From: Macquaria australasica
Taxonomy: Eukaryota; Chordata; Actinopteri; Centrarchiformes; Percichthyidae
Reading direction: 5' to 3'
Length of the DNA: 64,000 nucleotides
NCBI GenBank assembly: GCA_005408345.1
Contig: SEMN01000012.1
Location: 868,001-932,000, forward strand
Of this stretch, positions 11,561 through 24,348 are shown in pieces (positions within the stretch are counted from its first letter, which is position 1; each line of letters opens with the position of its first letter). The notes beneath the pieces are model-generated. The model was not told where the DNA came from and searched no databases. It saw only the letters and a list, made by a program, of their open reading frames with translations. Position numbers and translations under genes: made by a program.

Positions 11561-12340
11561 AAGCCATAAAGCCATTTTATAACGTTTTAAATCCTGCATT
11601 ACCTCTTCATGTTTACTTTCTAGCAGTCTTCTTCTTCGCTGACTTTACGTGGGCATTGCTACGCCTCTTTGTACGTTACCACCGCCAATTATCAATCATT
11701 GAAATAGCAGAAATGTGTATTGTGCAATAATTTGGCACAATACATACAAAACAGCTCCATAGCGCTACTAGTGGTTAAAAACGCCACAGGGTACTTAAAA
11801 TATTTTGAAACCTGGATTGTGTACATTGACTAGTACTTTCACTGGCGTGTTGCTGCCTTTTACAGCCTTTGTCAATTAATCAGGCAATTTGACATGCTGA
11901 CCTAGCTTGAAACTGACAAGATGTTTCCAGAAGAAGTAAGAACATTAGAAGTGAGAGGTAAATTAGCCTTGTTAGCATGACACTAGTTGGAAAAGAAGAG
12001 TTTTACTGCCCTCTCTGGTTGAAATTTCAAGTGTGTTTTACTTGAATTGCTAATAGCCAGAAAAGTGCTCTGTTGCACCTGTGACCACACCCAACAGTGA
12101 TGTCACTGTGTACTGACCACACCCTGAGTACACTTCTACATCACTCACGTCAGCAAAAACAAGATTTTCAGCTGCTGTTACAATGCTCTTTACCATTAAA
12201 ATGTGGGGGAAAAAACAGAACAGCACCTTACAGCTTTTGCTACTTTTGTAAATTTGTGACAAATCTGCAGCAGCCTTTGGGGGCTTGTGGGGAATGTTGT
12301 TCATTTATGGCCACTTAAACATAAATATTAAACGATATTA
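11561..12340. repeat. Probable unclassified interspersed repeat
   Basis: It contains a GCTCCATAGCGCTACTAGTG motif with a following AAAAACGCCACAGGGTAC (about 11752-11797). This resembles the ends of common fish elements that carry 'gcgccactagtgg'. No TIR or coding sequence could be paired. The call rests on recognising the word pattern only. Confidence 0.3.
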
Positions 12341-15138
12341 TGGTATCTTGTTTTTAAAATGTACCACCCATATTTAGACAACTGGAGTGAACCGCACAAC
12401 ATACTGTTCTATTGTAGGGCTATATTATTACAAATGATGACAAAAGATTTTTAAAGGGGTTAACCCAGAACTTTGCTTTCATTTTGGCTCCCTAACTCAC
12501 ACTATAGCTTTACAAAAAGTCAAAAACTCACCAGTACACCTTAAAGTTGGGTTAAGGTAAGATTTTGGTCATTAGTGGCCTGGTTGGGTCCACAAGATGC
12601 CCAACAGTTTGCACATTTCAAACAAAAAATAGACATCTCTTTCCCTATTGCAGTACGATCAGGCTTCGAGCTCAGGTGTGTAGCTTTCTGGTTGCCCCAG
12701 GTAGACAAAGCCTTCAATTCGTATGTCAGTCACTCTCTTCATTTACTGAGGGGAAGCTGTAAACACAAGGAATGATGACTGGAGGGGACACAGTGAGATT
12801 AAAAATGAGTATGAAAGGGAGTGTGCTTTGATGTAGCAGCACTTCAAAGATATCCTCGCCTCTAGGGTGCGTGTCCCTCCACTGTACCTCAGCTTGTGCT
12901 CAAAACTGACAGGAAGTCTTCCCCCCTTTTTTTCCTCTTGCAACTGTGCGTTCTCTTCTTCTCTGCCTTTTTACACCCGCAAAGCGTCGACAAATTTCCC
13001 TTCTTCTCGGTGTGTGCAACATCCAACAGCTTCAGCGGTATGGCAGAAATGCATGTGAAGTATGTCGGAGAGGATTGGGCTCTGATCCTCTGGTCCTCCC
13101 CTGCTGATCCCGGCTGGTTCTGTTCATCGGATTTAGTGCCCTCGGTACTATTCTGTAATACAACAATCTCTCCGGTTATACATAAAACCTTAGTGATGGA
13201 AGGGTTTTAACTGCACATTTAGTTTTGACAGTCTTGTTACGTAATGTTCAGTGTGTGAGTAACTTTATTTTAGTTGCTATCTTTGTGAAGATGCACATTA
13301 TTGTTCAAATTTGGGTACATGTGAACAAATCACAAATGGCAGATCTCTTGATTAATAATCTAATAATCTATCTGCCTGCTGTAGTGCAGATGATATGTGT
13401 GTGATATGAACGTGTGTGTGTGTGGCACAGAATAGTGCATGCCGTCCTGTGATCGTAAATGATCAAAAGCATTTCCTTTTTGATGAGCAGCGACAACTTT
13501 CCTTCCTGGAACGCTGAAAATTCCCTACATTGGAGGCGTGAGAGCTTTGACTGAACTGCTAAATAATGGAGGAGGTGGAGGTGTACATTCATAGGACTCA
13601 TAAAACCGCTATTTCCATGCGCTTTAATTTTTTACGTCTCTCTTGTGTCTTTTCTTTTCCCATGGTATCATCACAAGGACGGGTAATCACTCAGAGAAAG
13701 CGCTTTTATCTCCTCCACTATGCATGTGCACACATAAACATGAAATATTATCTTGAAGCCTGGTGGCCTCTTTAAACAAACTGTATGTCATAAAGAGCAC
13801 ATCTTGTAAGAGGAAACCTGATTGGCTCCAGATCCAGGAGTGAAGCTTGATTTCCACAGAGATTGCATACTCATTACTTATCATTAAGGCAGCGCAGGCA
13901 ATCCTGTCTTAATAACCCGCCTCACACTGTTGACATCTTAGTTAAAAAGCCTCTAATTGAAGTCCATATATCAGGCTCCACAGGTGGGTCTGATTCATTG
14001 CTGTCAAAGAGCAACACCGAGACACAGCAGAGCATCATTTCCAGTGAGAAGCTGGCTTTCACCCCCACACATCTATTAACGGGAATCCTTGACTGTTGGC
14101 TCACCTGTCTTTTGTAGCCGGGCAGCCAAAGTGAAGCTCTGCTGCTGCACAATGGAGATGTAGACGTCTCTCTGGCTGTCAGGGCTAATTGTAAGGGAGA
14201 AGCAGATGGTGCACAAAAGCTTTGACAAAAAGGAGAAGACTGTTAAGCCTGGGAAAACTTTTTTTTTTCTGTTTGAGTTAAAGGAAAACAGTGAGAGAAA
14301 GTTGAGTGAGGTAGCTTCAGACAGAGGAGAATCTCTTTGGTGGAGGGCCAGGTTGGGAGTTTTTGAAAGGGCTGTTTGGCTCCATTGACGGGCTCTTGTG
14401 GGCTGACTTTAAAATCGTGTCTGAATGTGAAAGCAAGGTTTTGGAAAGGGACTGGAACATTTTGAGAGCGAAATGATGTAGGAGCGTCATGTAAAACCAC
14501 TCATCGCAGCCAGAGAAAAGACAGGGAAGAGAGGGAAGAGTAAAAAAACAAAGGGATAGAGAGCGAGAAAGGATAGAAAGAGAGAAGATGATCTGTGGGA
14601 GGCAGCACGACGAGTGCTTGTTTCTGTCTTTGTGCTCCCATTCATTCAAGGCAGGACCACAGAGGCAGAATGCTAAGCTAATGAGCTCCCGCAGGATAGC
14701 GCCACTTTGGCACACTGACAGATTACTCTATACCAACTCTCTTATTACCAGCCGGCTTAGTGCAGCCCAGTCTACAGTAGCCTTAGCTTAGCTTGCCAAA
14801 TCCCCCTGCAGATCATAGGCCTTCTGAACTGTTAGCCCACCCCAGTTTTCTGAATTATATATAAACACATCTCTGCTCCCATCCCCCCTTTTTATATTAG
14901 CTCAGAATGTTAAATATTGCACAATTTCTTTCCCTCATTCAACAATGGCCTATAATGTGCTTATATTACTGCATCTGTATTGTATGTTTATTGTTGCCCT
15001 TCTACCATTTGCAGAAAAAAAAAGCACAGGTACGCAGCTTGAAAAAAATATGTCTTTCTAATCTAATTTTGCTTCTCTGCTCTGTTGTCTGCCAAAGTAT
15101 TAATCACTCTCAGCACACCTGCCTGTGTGCGCTCAGAC

Positions 15139-15144
<6 letters not shown>
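12341..15144. other. Intergenic sequence
   Basis: No gene or repeat family was recognised. Overlapping short frames at 12565-13210 and 14243-14715 have no recognisable domains and are antisense to each other. Confidence 0.5.

Positions 15145-15215
<71 letters not shown>
15145..15215. repeat. (AC)35 microsatellite, 71 bp
   Basis: This is a pure, uninterrupted AC tract, the longest perfect dinucleotide array in the window. It yields spurious HTHT/THTH reading frames on both strands. It is likely polymorphic. Confidence 0.98.
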
Positions 15216-15216
<1 letters not shown>

Positions 15217-15497
15217 GCTGTACTTTACAAAGACAACCTATTTATAATTAACTGTACTTTGCTTCCAAAAACTAGTGACAACCAGATGGGTGGATATTAA
15301 TCAGAGAGCCTTGCATGAGTGAGTTAAAGAGAATTAAAAGAGTGAAACTGAGTTCATTTTGTGAGTTTCAGATAAACATGTGAATAGAGATGATATTGAA
15401 ATACAACCTTTATACATAGAAATTACACATAAAAGGATTTTTTCCCCTTCCTCTCCCTGCATAACTGAAGGAAAACCATGTGTCCCATACCAACATT

Positions 15498-15600
15498 TTT
15501 AAAGTGACAACGTATGAAATGACAATGTGAAAAGGGTCGCTTGTAGTGATGAACCTACAGAGAATTATCACCCGAATCTGCAGCTCCCCTCTGCGAAACA
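15498..15600 (+). repeat. Family C fragment 2 (left end)
   Basis: It starts TTTAAAGTGACAACGTATGA and includes AAAGGGTCGCTTGTAGTGA, then CAGAGAATTATCACC and TGCAGCTCCCCT. The same order appears inverted at 26.5-26.65 kb. It is truncated after about 100 bp. Confidence 0.7.
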
Positions 15601-16500
15601 CTATACTTACCATCAGCGCGTTAACATTGTCTTTGTGTGTTCAGACAGAACACAAGGTGAATTTTAGAGGCTTTGGATTGCATACAAAGTCAATGGAAAG
15701 GTGCAATATAAGAGGTGAATTTGTGGCACCGTGGTGGTGCGAATTGACACGAAGATGCGTCAGCGCAAGTTTGAGGGAAAGACTTTCCCTTTACTGGGGC
15801 TGTATGAATCTTCTTCATAAACGTACGGAGATGAGAGGAGAAAGGAGAGAGACTGGAGGAAGGTAACAGAAAGAACTGGAGTTTCTGAGTTCAGTGAGAG
15901 GCTGAACCGAACACAAAAACAGCGACACACACGGTCGGTGCGTTTGTTGCTAGCTAGCTTAGAGCTAATGTTTGTACAGTTGACACATTGGCTGTTTGGG
16001 GCGAATAATCACGGACTGCACAAATTTGCGTGAATGGCGCGAGGCAAAAATTAGCTTTGCTTTCTGTCTGAAAATAGCTTTAGTCTTGTTTTTAAACTTT
16101 TACACTTACACCTGTGGGACATTTTATTCACCAAATGTGGTATAATATTGATGAATCAGTATTGAATCATTGCAGGGTAAGGTCAGAGAGGTCAAATAAG
16201 TCATAATCAATATTACAGTATTATGTATAAGTCAATCAAAGTCAATCATATTGATAATGGTCAGGTAATGTCAGGTAAAGTCAGGTTCAGTCATAATCAT
16301 GATGTAGTCATGTGTTGTTGGATGTGGGCATAATCATAGAAGTCTTGTATTCTTAATTAAGTGCAGCAGCTGGCAGTGGGAGGTTAGAGTGTATCAGACA
16401 GTGGGGAAAAAAGGGAGGAAACTGTGGTGTGTGGCTCAGAGCAGGTTGAAAACATCACAGAAATTAGGCCAAGGTCAGCAGGTGGTTACGCAACTTTGAG
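15601..16500. other. Unclassified, partly CpG-containing sequence with GTCAGGTAA-type direct repeats
   Basis: The 15.7-16.05 kb part is richer in CpG than its surroundings and may be a relic of a mobile element. At 16161-16290 short direct repeats of the type GTCA(G/A)GTAA and TCAATCA recur, for example near 16267 and 16276. No coding function was recognised. Confidence 0.4.
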
Positions 16501-16760
16501 CCCACAGAAGGAGGGTGAAAATGGCTATAAAAGAAGATTGGATTGTCAGTTACTTCATGGACTGACTCAGGTCTGTGTGTGCTTGTACGCTTGACTGTTG
16601 GTTGCTCCATGAACTAACTCGGGTTTGCTGTACTTGTTGATTTGTCAGTAAACTCTATTCATATTAGAGCTCTTTTGACTCAGTTGAATTATTTTTGAGT
16701 ATTGAAGTGCTTATAGTGTGGGGAAGATCCTGAGGACATCTGGCCCATCTTTGGGATTTT
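16501..16760 (+). promoter_or_regulatory. TATA-containing segment with a tandem duplication, possible LTR remnant
   Basis: A good TATA box (GGCTATAAAAGAAG, core at 16526-16533) is followed by two imperfect copies of a roughly 50-bp unit. One begins at CATGGACTGACTCAGG (16556) and the other at CATGAACTAACTCGGG (16608). Then comes GTCAGTAAACTCTATTCAT. TATA, then repeats, then a termination-like region would fit an old retroelement LTR. However, no matching TG/CA ends with a target duplication could be found, so a stray promoter-like match is equally possible. Confidence 0.3.
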
Positions 16761-17075
16761 TCTCCCATACACCAACCTGGCATATTGCTGAGTAGCTGGG
16801 TGTTGACTTAGCTAGTACCTTATATCAGGCAATATTTCTTCTTCAACATTTTGTCATAAAAAAAGGTTTCCTTATTTAATCTGTGGGGAAATAATTGAGA
16901 GTGAAGATCATGTCCTTGCCACTGGTTGTGGGAAATGTTGCTGCTGTGTTCAGACAGCAGAGAGGACCAGTGAGGAGCATCTGGAGACATAAGGATGAGT
17001 TATGAAGGAGAACAGAGTTGAATCTCAGGGCTGCTCTCAAACACAGCAAATGAAGATGGATTCCACTGGGACATA

Positions 17076-17118
<43 letters not shown>

Positions 17119-17605
17119 CCAGTAAAGATGGAGATGAAACTGAAATCTCCTTGTGAACCTGCCAACATGATGGAGTGGGTTTGCATGTGCATATAAACAT
17201 GTGCAGAGCATATATATGAACAAGTTTACCCTATCATAGAGCGAAATTGTGGATTCTCAACATTCATCTGGTTTTTGCATTTGCTGTGTTCACCCTCTTT
17301 AGACCACATGACTAAGGCCTACGATTGAGCCACATTTACATTTGCCTGCGTAATACGACAGATTGAGGAGTCAGCCTCTGTTTTGCCTGAGAGTCATTTG
17401 GATTCAATTGATAAGAAGGCCATTATCTTGCCGCTTCAGCCCGTTGCCATGACAGCGTGTCTTCTGTGGAGAAAGGCATGGCGCCTCAGGTGTCTCTCCT
17501 AAGAGAAACCATTGTGGTGTTTGTGGCATGTGTATGTTTTTTGTGTAAATTTTAGTTTTTAAAAATGTTAGTCATCATTAATAACACACATGTTTGCAAA
17601 CCAAA
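16761..17605. other. Intergenic sequence with (CT)14(GT)6
   Basis: A CT run at 17079-17106 passes directly into GT at 17107-17118. No other feature was recognised. Confidence 0.6.
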
Positions 17606-17648
17606 CTGCCCCTCTGGGACAATAAAGACCATCCAATACAATACAATA
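17606..17648 (+). repeat. Possible LINE-like 3' tail
   Basis: CTGCCCCTCTGGGACAATAAAG followed by CAATA repeats resembles the 3' end plus short tandem tail of fish non-LTR elements. Only the tail is visible. Confidence 0.35.
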
Positions 17649-18754
17649 AAACTCTCATCAAATCATGTCAGTTCCATCACATGTAATTAATACAACTCCT
17701 CAGCCCCATGTGTGCATTCACACCTAACTATCTGCAACAGAATGTGTGCACCTCCAACTGATTAGCTTTTAAAGTGTTTTCCAACATCTGGACCTGCCAC
17801 TCAAAGAATCTCCTGGGCATAGGTAACATCTGTACAAGCCACAAGCCATCCGATTGGCTGACTGAACATCTGTCCGTTGTAATGCGGCGTATGATTGTCA
17901 GGTGGTGTGAGGGGAGGTCATGGCTTGCATTTGAAAAGTCATATTGCTTTAAATGGCTCATGGCTGCAAACGGAGAATATGTATGAAACCTGCGTGGGAG
18001 GAAGCGAATAACCATTTCGTAAATGTGCCCTTGAGCAGTGCAAAGGCGGCTGCTTTTACACTGGAGCACACTGGAGTCTTGGTGATTATATGGAAATTGT
18101 GAGGTGAAATGTATTCAGCCTAACCTTGGAGAACAATGGTTAGAAAAATGCATTTTTCATTTTGAAAGCAGTAGATATTAGCAAACAACAGACCAATCTT
18201 TATAGAATCTTTGCTACTATAGATTCAGATAAAAAAAATATGTCTGACCATGAGCGTCTGCAAACACAAAAGCAAGCCATACTGAGGTCACAGTTATCCC
18301 ACAATCAAGCTTTTCTTCTGGGTGAGCAGGCTTTTCAAGAGAGCATCCATCAGGGATCTTTTCCCTCTATCAGTAGTCAACCCCCCCCCTGCTGTTAAGA
18401 GGAATCCTGGCTTCATCGGAGACAGATCATTTGACAGAAAGACTGAATCAGATCATTTTAGACGAGCCAAATGACCATGTACTATGTACGTGTTTAGAAA
18501 TTTACCATTCCCTAAACCCCTCCACCAAACGGAGATTGTCCAATCATAGCTTAGCAACCCGTAACTAGGCACAGCAGGCCTGTCAAGCTTGGGATTTCTC
18601 CACATGTTGAAGTGGTGTGGTGGCTAAAGCTACGTCTCACAGGCAAAAAGTCAGCATCCTCACATGAAAATAAAGAAAAAGCATTGTTCTTGTATTGCAG
18701 TGTGATGAGGTTTAAATACTTTGACCAACAACATGTGTGCACACAGTCATCCAA

Positions 18755-18800
<46 letters not shown>

Positions 18801-19253
18801 TTCTCCTCCCTACCTCCTCATTCTCTCTTTCTTGCTCTGGCAACTTCTGGAGTGCCCTCAAATTAATCAGTGTTTTAATGGAAGCTGGTTAAATATTCAA
18901 ATTCAATAGTGAGTTGCTTAACACGTCTTCAGCTGACCTCTCTCCTCTGGGCTGAAAGCACTGTAACACACAGTGCTGCCACGCTATACTGTATTTCAGC
19001 ATGCATTTTACTGTAGGAGGGTTTAGCCGATGGATTAATTAAACAAAGTAATCTATTGCCGTTTGTCTTCAGCTTAAATCATCTAATTAGCAAATGCTAA
19101 AGTGCAGAATGCTTCTGTATATGAACAACCAAATGAGCCTTATTCACTGAGCTATATAGTACACACTAAACAAACTGTAGTTCATGACTATATATTGTGC
19201 AATGCAGCATATGCTAATTATTTTTTTTCCTTTTTTGTCTCATTATATTTGTT
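17649..19253. other. Intergenic sequence with a (CA)18 microsatellite
   Basis: The CA tract lies at about 18762-18797 and a C run at 18381-18388. No coding or repeat-family signal was recognised elsewhere. Confidence 0.6.
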
Positions 19254-19335
19254 CCTGCGAAGTTATGCTTTATTGATCCCCGTAGGGAAATTCATTCTCT
19301 GCATTTAACCCATCCTAAGGGTTAGGAGCAGTGCT
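19254..19335 (+). repeat. Interspersed repeat fragment with TTTATTGATCCCCGTAGGGA
   Basis: The phrase TTTATTGATCCCCGTAGGGA, followed by AATTCATTCTCTGCATTTAA and CCCATCCTAAGGGTTAGGAG, is a very common fish interspersed sequence, probably the end of a retroposon. About 80 bp remain. Confidence 0.6.
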
Positions 19336-20330
19336 GTGGAAAGAATAGCACAACTGGAAGACATCCTGGATGAAACCAGCATTTCCTGCACAAATAAGTA
19401 GGTTTCATACCTTTTGGACAACGTGACCCATGAATCACTGGCTCAGCTGAGCCTGCTGCTGTTGAAATCTCCTGAAATGGCAGGTTGTGGTGTCGGTGGT
19501 GCTAGGCTGTTGCTTAGTTTCTGCGGATGATGTCAGCCGTCATTCCCCGGGGTTGTGAGGGGAGCGCCTGTCAAATAAACCATGACCGCTGCAACCTGTC
19601 ATGAGCCCTCCCTGCTTTTCCCCGTTAAACGCTGAGCTGTGTTGAGAACACTGTCACTCTTAGAGACACTCCTGCACACACACAGAAAAAACACACATAC
19701 AGTCGAGTGAAAGCACAGCCTCAGCTAACAGCAGTCTGTCTGTTCTGATTGATGGGACTATCAGAAAGTAGTGCTGGTTACAGAGTGTGGCTGCATGTAT
19801 GTACTCAGGCATAGTAAATAAGCTGAAATTAGAAACTGATCCTTCTCATGTTACCACACTGATGCACCGTAATTATTCATGTGGGTCTAGAAAATCATCT
19901 CTGTAAAAATGGCTCCTCCTTGAGACTCATCTGAGCTCATGGCTGATACTAAATGAAGATCTGTGGGAATCTCAAAATACCTTTTGCGATAAATCAAAAT
20001 GTGTGGTATATGTGTGTAAGAGTGTGTGTGTGTGTGTAGTGAGGTTTCCGGTATCTGATAAAAGCCATTACCAAAGCTCAAGACCTGTGAAGTAGGCCTG
20101 TGTTTAAACTTGTTGGACTAGTGTGCTGTACTTTTTAAATTTTTTTTTTTTACTTACAGATTTAGTGCTTGTACAATTAAAGATATGGGTAGACATATTA
20201 GGCATTATTACACCACCTGCCACTGGAAAAATAATCTGTAATTCCAGCACTTGTGAATCTCTGAAATGTTTTCGTTTTATATTTGTGGATCTGTATATTA
20301 TGATTTGCCATGTGATCAGTTAATAACATG
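19336..20330. other. Intergenic sequence
   Basis: It has short TG-rich runs (about 20010-20040) and an 11-base T run near 20140-20150. Nothing else was recognised. Confidence 0.5.
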
Positions 20331-20430
20331 ACTAAGGCTATGTCCGAAACCACTCTCTATTTACTATATAGTGCACTATATTAACTGTCCGACATTTTAT
20401 TTGAGTGTCCACGAGTGTAAACATGTATCC
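20331..20430 (+). repeat. Fragment of a TIR-type repeat (GTCCGAAACCACTCTCTATT)
   Basis: CTATGTCCGAAACCACTCTC, then ACTATATAGTGCACTATATT and GTCCGACATTTT, resembles the terminus of a common fish DNA-transposon family. No opposite end was found nearby. Confidence 0.4.
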
Positions 20431-20467
20431 ATGGCATGTGTCTAAATGATAACATTTAGACACATAT

Positions 20468-20925
20468 AATGTATAATGTTTACCATGTTCACCGTCTTCG
20501 TTGAGCGTGTTAGCATGCTAACATTTGCTAATTAGCACCAAACACAAAAGTACTGCTGAGGCTGATGGGAATGTCATTAGTTTTGCAGGTATTTGGTCAG
20601 AAACCAAAGTATTGTGCAAACTGAAAATTTGACCTGATGATGGAAATAGATGGAAAGTCATATGTCATAACTTAAAGTCATTAGGATTCATCCTCCTGGC
20701 ACCATGAATGTCTGTTTCATGGGAATCCATCCAATAGTTGTCTAAACATTTTACTAAAAACCAAACTTGTCGACCTCATGGTGGTGCCAGAGGAAAAGTC
20801 AGAGGATCACCAAAGTCAGTAGGTCTTTCTTCTGGGGACCACGAATGTCTGTACAAAATTTCATGTCAATCCATCCAATAGTTGTTGAAATATTTCAGTC
20901 TGGAGCAAAGTGGTGGTCATTACCT
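20468..20925 (+). repeat. Dispersed repeat family A, copy 3, with internal duplication
   Basis: It starts near GTTTACCATGTTCACCGTCT and runs through GTTAGCATGCTAACATTTGC, TAATTAGCACCAAACAC and GAGGCTGATGGGAATGTCAT. Two consecutive copies of a roughly 130-bp subunit follow (about 20630-20755 and 20775-20905). Each holds a GACCT(G/C)ATG-type start, TGAATGTCTG or CGAATGTCTG, and CAATCCATCCAATAGTTGT. The same arrangement is seen inverted at 44.8 kb. Confidence 0.85.
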
Positions 20926-23019
20926 TCCTTAAACAAAACACATCACACCATAATGCAGATGTAACATTGTACGCCATCCTCTCAAAACAGGAATTTGGGA
21001 ACAGTAGTGTTGCAATTACTACCTATCAAATTGAGAAACTCTGGCCTTTAATTATGGTGCCACCATTAGACCAATCCCTAACAAGAAAACAAATAAATAA
21101 AAGATAAAACACAAGATGACATGGCACCAGAAGCAATAAGATGCTTTAAATTTTTACATTTTATGTAAGTAAAGTGCTAAAACGAGACCAATGTCAATAA
21201 AAATCAAATAACAGAATGGTGCAAAAAGCTGTTTCAGTTTAAACTAAGTGAAATGACACATAAAAATTGTGGCAAGCCATCAGCTGTCCAAAAAGCATCC
21301 AGTCCTGCTGGGACCCAGTAGAGTGGTTTGAGTGCAGACTTGAGGGCTCCAGGATTTAGGGATAATCAGTGACAATATATTTTGCATGAACAGTGCACAC
21401 ACACACATGCACCAAGTCATGTACATATGATTTCTCTATGTCTCTTTGCTAGCATTTGGTGGAGAGTGTCCTCTTCTTCTCAGAGGTATTTTTCTGCAAT
21501 TATAATATTTCCTCCATTGCCTTTTGGAGAGGTGTGCCCTTGTCATCTTTGGGGGGTAAAACCATCAGAGGGTGTGAAAAAAGCAATAGCCGAGTTCAGG
21601 GTGACCGCATAGTGTCTTGGGATTGTGGGAATGTGTGTGAAAGATGGAAAAAAAGGCGCAAGCATATGCATGGATGGTCTTTCTAATAGCTGCTATGTTT
21701 CTATCCTTTCCATTCATTCCTATAGTACCTCTGTTCCTGAGGTGCAAGCTTACATGGTGACTTACCCTCAGTCACAGCATGACAAATGGACAGGAGTGCA
21801 ATATCCATTGTTGTGAAAAAGTAAATGAGGTATTATTAGAAAACGCTCAGAAACTTTGACATTTCCTTTTCCACTGTTTGCCTGTCAGGGGATTGTGCGG
21901 TCTTACCCTATTGTGCCACAACTCCTTGTTTCCTAATGATAGCTAAGTCCATTGCAAATAGCGCCTTGTCCCGATATTATTATCACACTATCAGCTGTCG
22001 GAGCTATTGATGTTTCCATGGAATGGATTGCAGCCATTGTGTGGGTGTATTTTTTTTTTCTTATCAAGTGTCTGTGTATCAACTTTTATTGTCAGTGCAT
22101 TCTTTGCTCAAAGAGAGTTCAGGGTCTGAGTAGAAATACGGTGGGTGTGCTGTCATGGTGACTTATGCTGCAGCAGGGTTAACGCTGCTCAGAAGGTAGT
22201 TATATCCTTTTATTTTGTGAACATAGTGTGTATGTGAATGAATGATTTCCTACATTATTCTTTATCAGAGTGTTTAAGCCATTTTCCTCTATCAAAAAAC
22301 CCTATATTTACTCTAATAATAAACATTAGACTCTCAATAAAGCATCAAATGACTGACACTGATAATATGATTTTGTACAGTTTCTGAATATAAAATAAAA
22401 ATGATAATAGAAGGACAGAATTGCTAAAAAGGAAAACAAACCTCTCCAGTTATGGCTATTACATACAAACTAAGCTGAAAATTAATGGGAGATAATCATG
22501 TTTGGCAATGGGTCTAAAAACATCCGTGATAATAAAAAGCCTAATAATCCACGGCCTCTCAATGATCATTACATAATGACGTGATATTACATGCTACGAT
22601 ATGGAATTTCTTGTCGATTTCATTCTCAATTTGTCCAGCCAAATGGAAATGGCAAAGCAGGAAATTAAAAGACACCAAAGTACTTTTCACTCCAGCCAGC
22701 GATATTCTCCGTCTCATATAAAATTTAACCAGAGCTGCGTTAGGACTTTTGCTCTCACATCTAATGTCAGCGGATTTTCCAGCTGCTGTGGGACAGAGCC
22801 ATTTTGAAAGTCTGGACGCTGACAGCTGCGGTCTTGCAGGGCAGGGAAATCAACCTGCAGCACCCACAGATTCTCTAAAGTGTGCTGTGGCCATTTTCAA
22901 AGGTGGACATCTTCTTCCTTTCAGTATTTGCATTTGTTTCAGTATTATGTTTCCCTCCTTCCATTCCAACCCTCCAATATACTGTAAGTTGGAGTAAACT
23001 GGGCCTTTATTTTAGTTCA
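20926..23019. other. Intergenic sequence
   Basis: No gene or repeat recognised apart from scattered AT-rich runs. Confidence 0.5.
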
Positions 23020-23110
23020 TTTTATCAGTTTATTTGTCAGGGACAATGCATTGATCATCAGAATAAAATGGCAAATTTCTTATCCCTAGTCAGATGTTAA
23101 AAAACAAAAT
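23020..23110 (+). repeat. Fragment of a common fish interspersed repeat
   Basis: It contains CAGTTTATTTGTCAGGGACA and ATGCATTGATCATCAGAATA. This recalls a widespread TTTATTTGACAGGGACAATG-type teleost repeat. The class is unknown. Confidence 0.4.
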
Positions 23111-23459
23111 CACCATAAAAAGAGAATAAAACATTATATATTATAAAGTTAACATAATTACACAAATGACAATAAATAAGTAAAACACATGGTAGTTTAC
23201 CACAATCCTTGCGTATGAGTATCAAATTAGATTACCCATAATATATTTAGTTAATCTTAAAAAGCTTCTGCTCAGCCATATAGCACTTTAGCATTAGCAT
23301 TTATTTCATCAAGGCATTTCTGATCAACAGACCTAAAGTAATGTTTCAAGATATTTAAAAATAATTTACGTACATTTTATATGAATGTAGATTTGAATAA
23401 TGGGGCCAATTATTACATTTTCTTTGACACTTTCAACCTGTAAAGGCTGTTTTACCATG

Positions 23460-23732
23460 TCTGCCTGTTAAATATGAAGCTACAGTTAGCAGCCGGTTGG
23501 CTTAGTTTAGCATAAAGATGTTTTTTTTGGACAGATTAACCAGCGATATAACATCAGATATAACAAGATTTTTTTTTTTAACCTTTGGACAGAGTCAGGC
23601 TAGCTGTTTTCCCCTGCCTTCAGTCTTTATTTTAACCTAAGCTAACCGTCTGCTGGCTGTAGCTTCATATTTAATGGACAGATACGAGAATGGTATCAAT
23701 ATTATTCTTGGCAGGAAAGCAAATAAGCCTGT
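23460..23732 (+). repeat. Fold-back repeat family B, copy 1
   Basis: The left arm (23466-23518: TTAAATATGAAGCTACAGTT, AGCAGCCGGTTGGCTTAGTT, TAGCATAAAGA) and the right arm (about 23625-23678: TCTTTATTTTAACCTAAGCT ... GTAGCTTCATATTTAA) are inverted copies of each other. They flank a T-rich middle. The outer ends typical of the family are missing on the left. Confidence 0.8.
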
Positions 23733-24310
23733 TGATGATTAACAATGTACAACATGTGCAAACATTCATAATAGTGCTGTTAAAATATGGGAGATTCTTC
23801 AAACTGTAAAAATGTGATAGATTCACATGGTTCTTGATGTGAGATTCATACGGTTTGGTGCTATCAAAACATGGGATGAGGACAGAGACCCTCAACCACT
23901 GCAGAACTGAAGGTGTATGTGCTCAAAATGTGTGTGTGTGTGTGTGTGTGCGTGTGTGTGCTGGCGTCAGACTCAATTTAAGTCGAGGGACCACCCTAGG
24001 TAATCAACAATCTATTAAAAAATCTCTCTCTGTCCCTCCACGGACCTCAGCCTACACACCAAATCCAATACCAAGATGATGCCCATTTACCCCATATAGA
24101 CCTTTCTAGACTCACACACATGCAGGCACAAATTCATATATACACTCACAAATACATTCAAAAAGTCTTTTGTGTGCGCCCGCCCCCTGTTCACTCACTC
24201 ACACACACATATCTTTACACACCGCTCGCACTCTGTCAGCAGTGGGCAGGAGTCCAGCTGCGAGGTGCCCTGCAAATTGCCGGTGATTACAGCGGTTTCA
24301 CAAAATTCGG

Positions 24311-24348
<38 letters not shown>

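Noticed and set aside
15145..15215. Direct repeats considered as a CRISPR-like array
   Set aside because: These are dinucleotide repeats without spacers in an animal genome. No CRISPR array is present anywhere in the window.
18605..18660. Possible SINE head (GTGGTGGCTAAAGCTACG)
   Set aside because: Only a short resemblance to tRNA-derived SINE starts. No body or tail follows.
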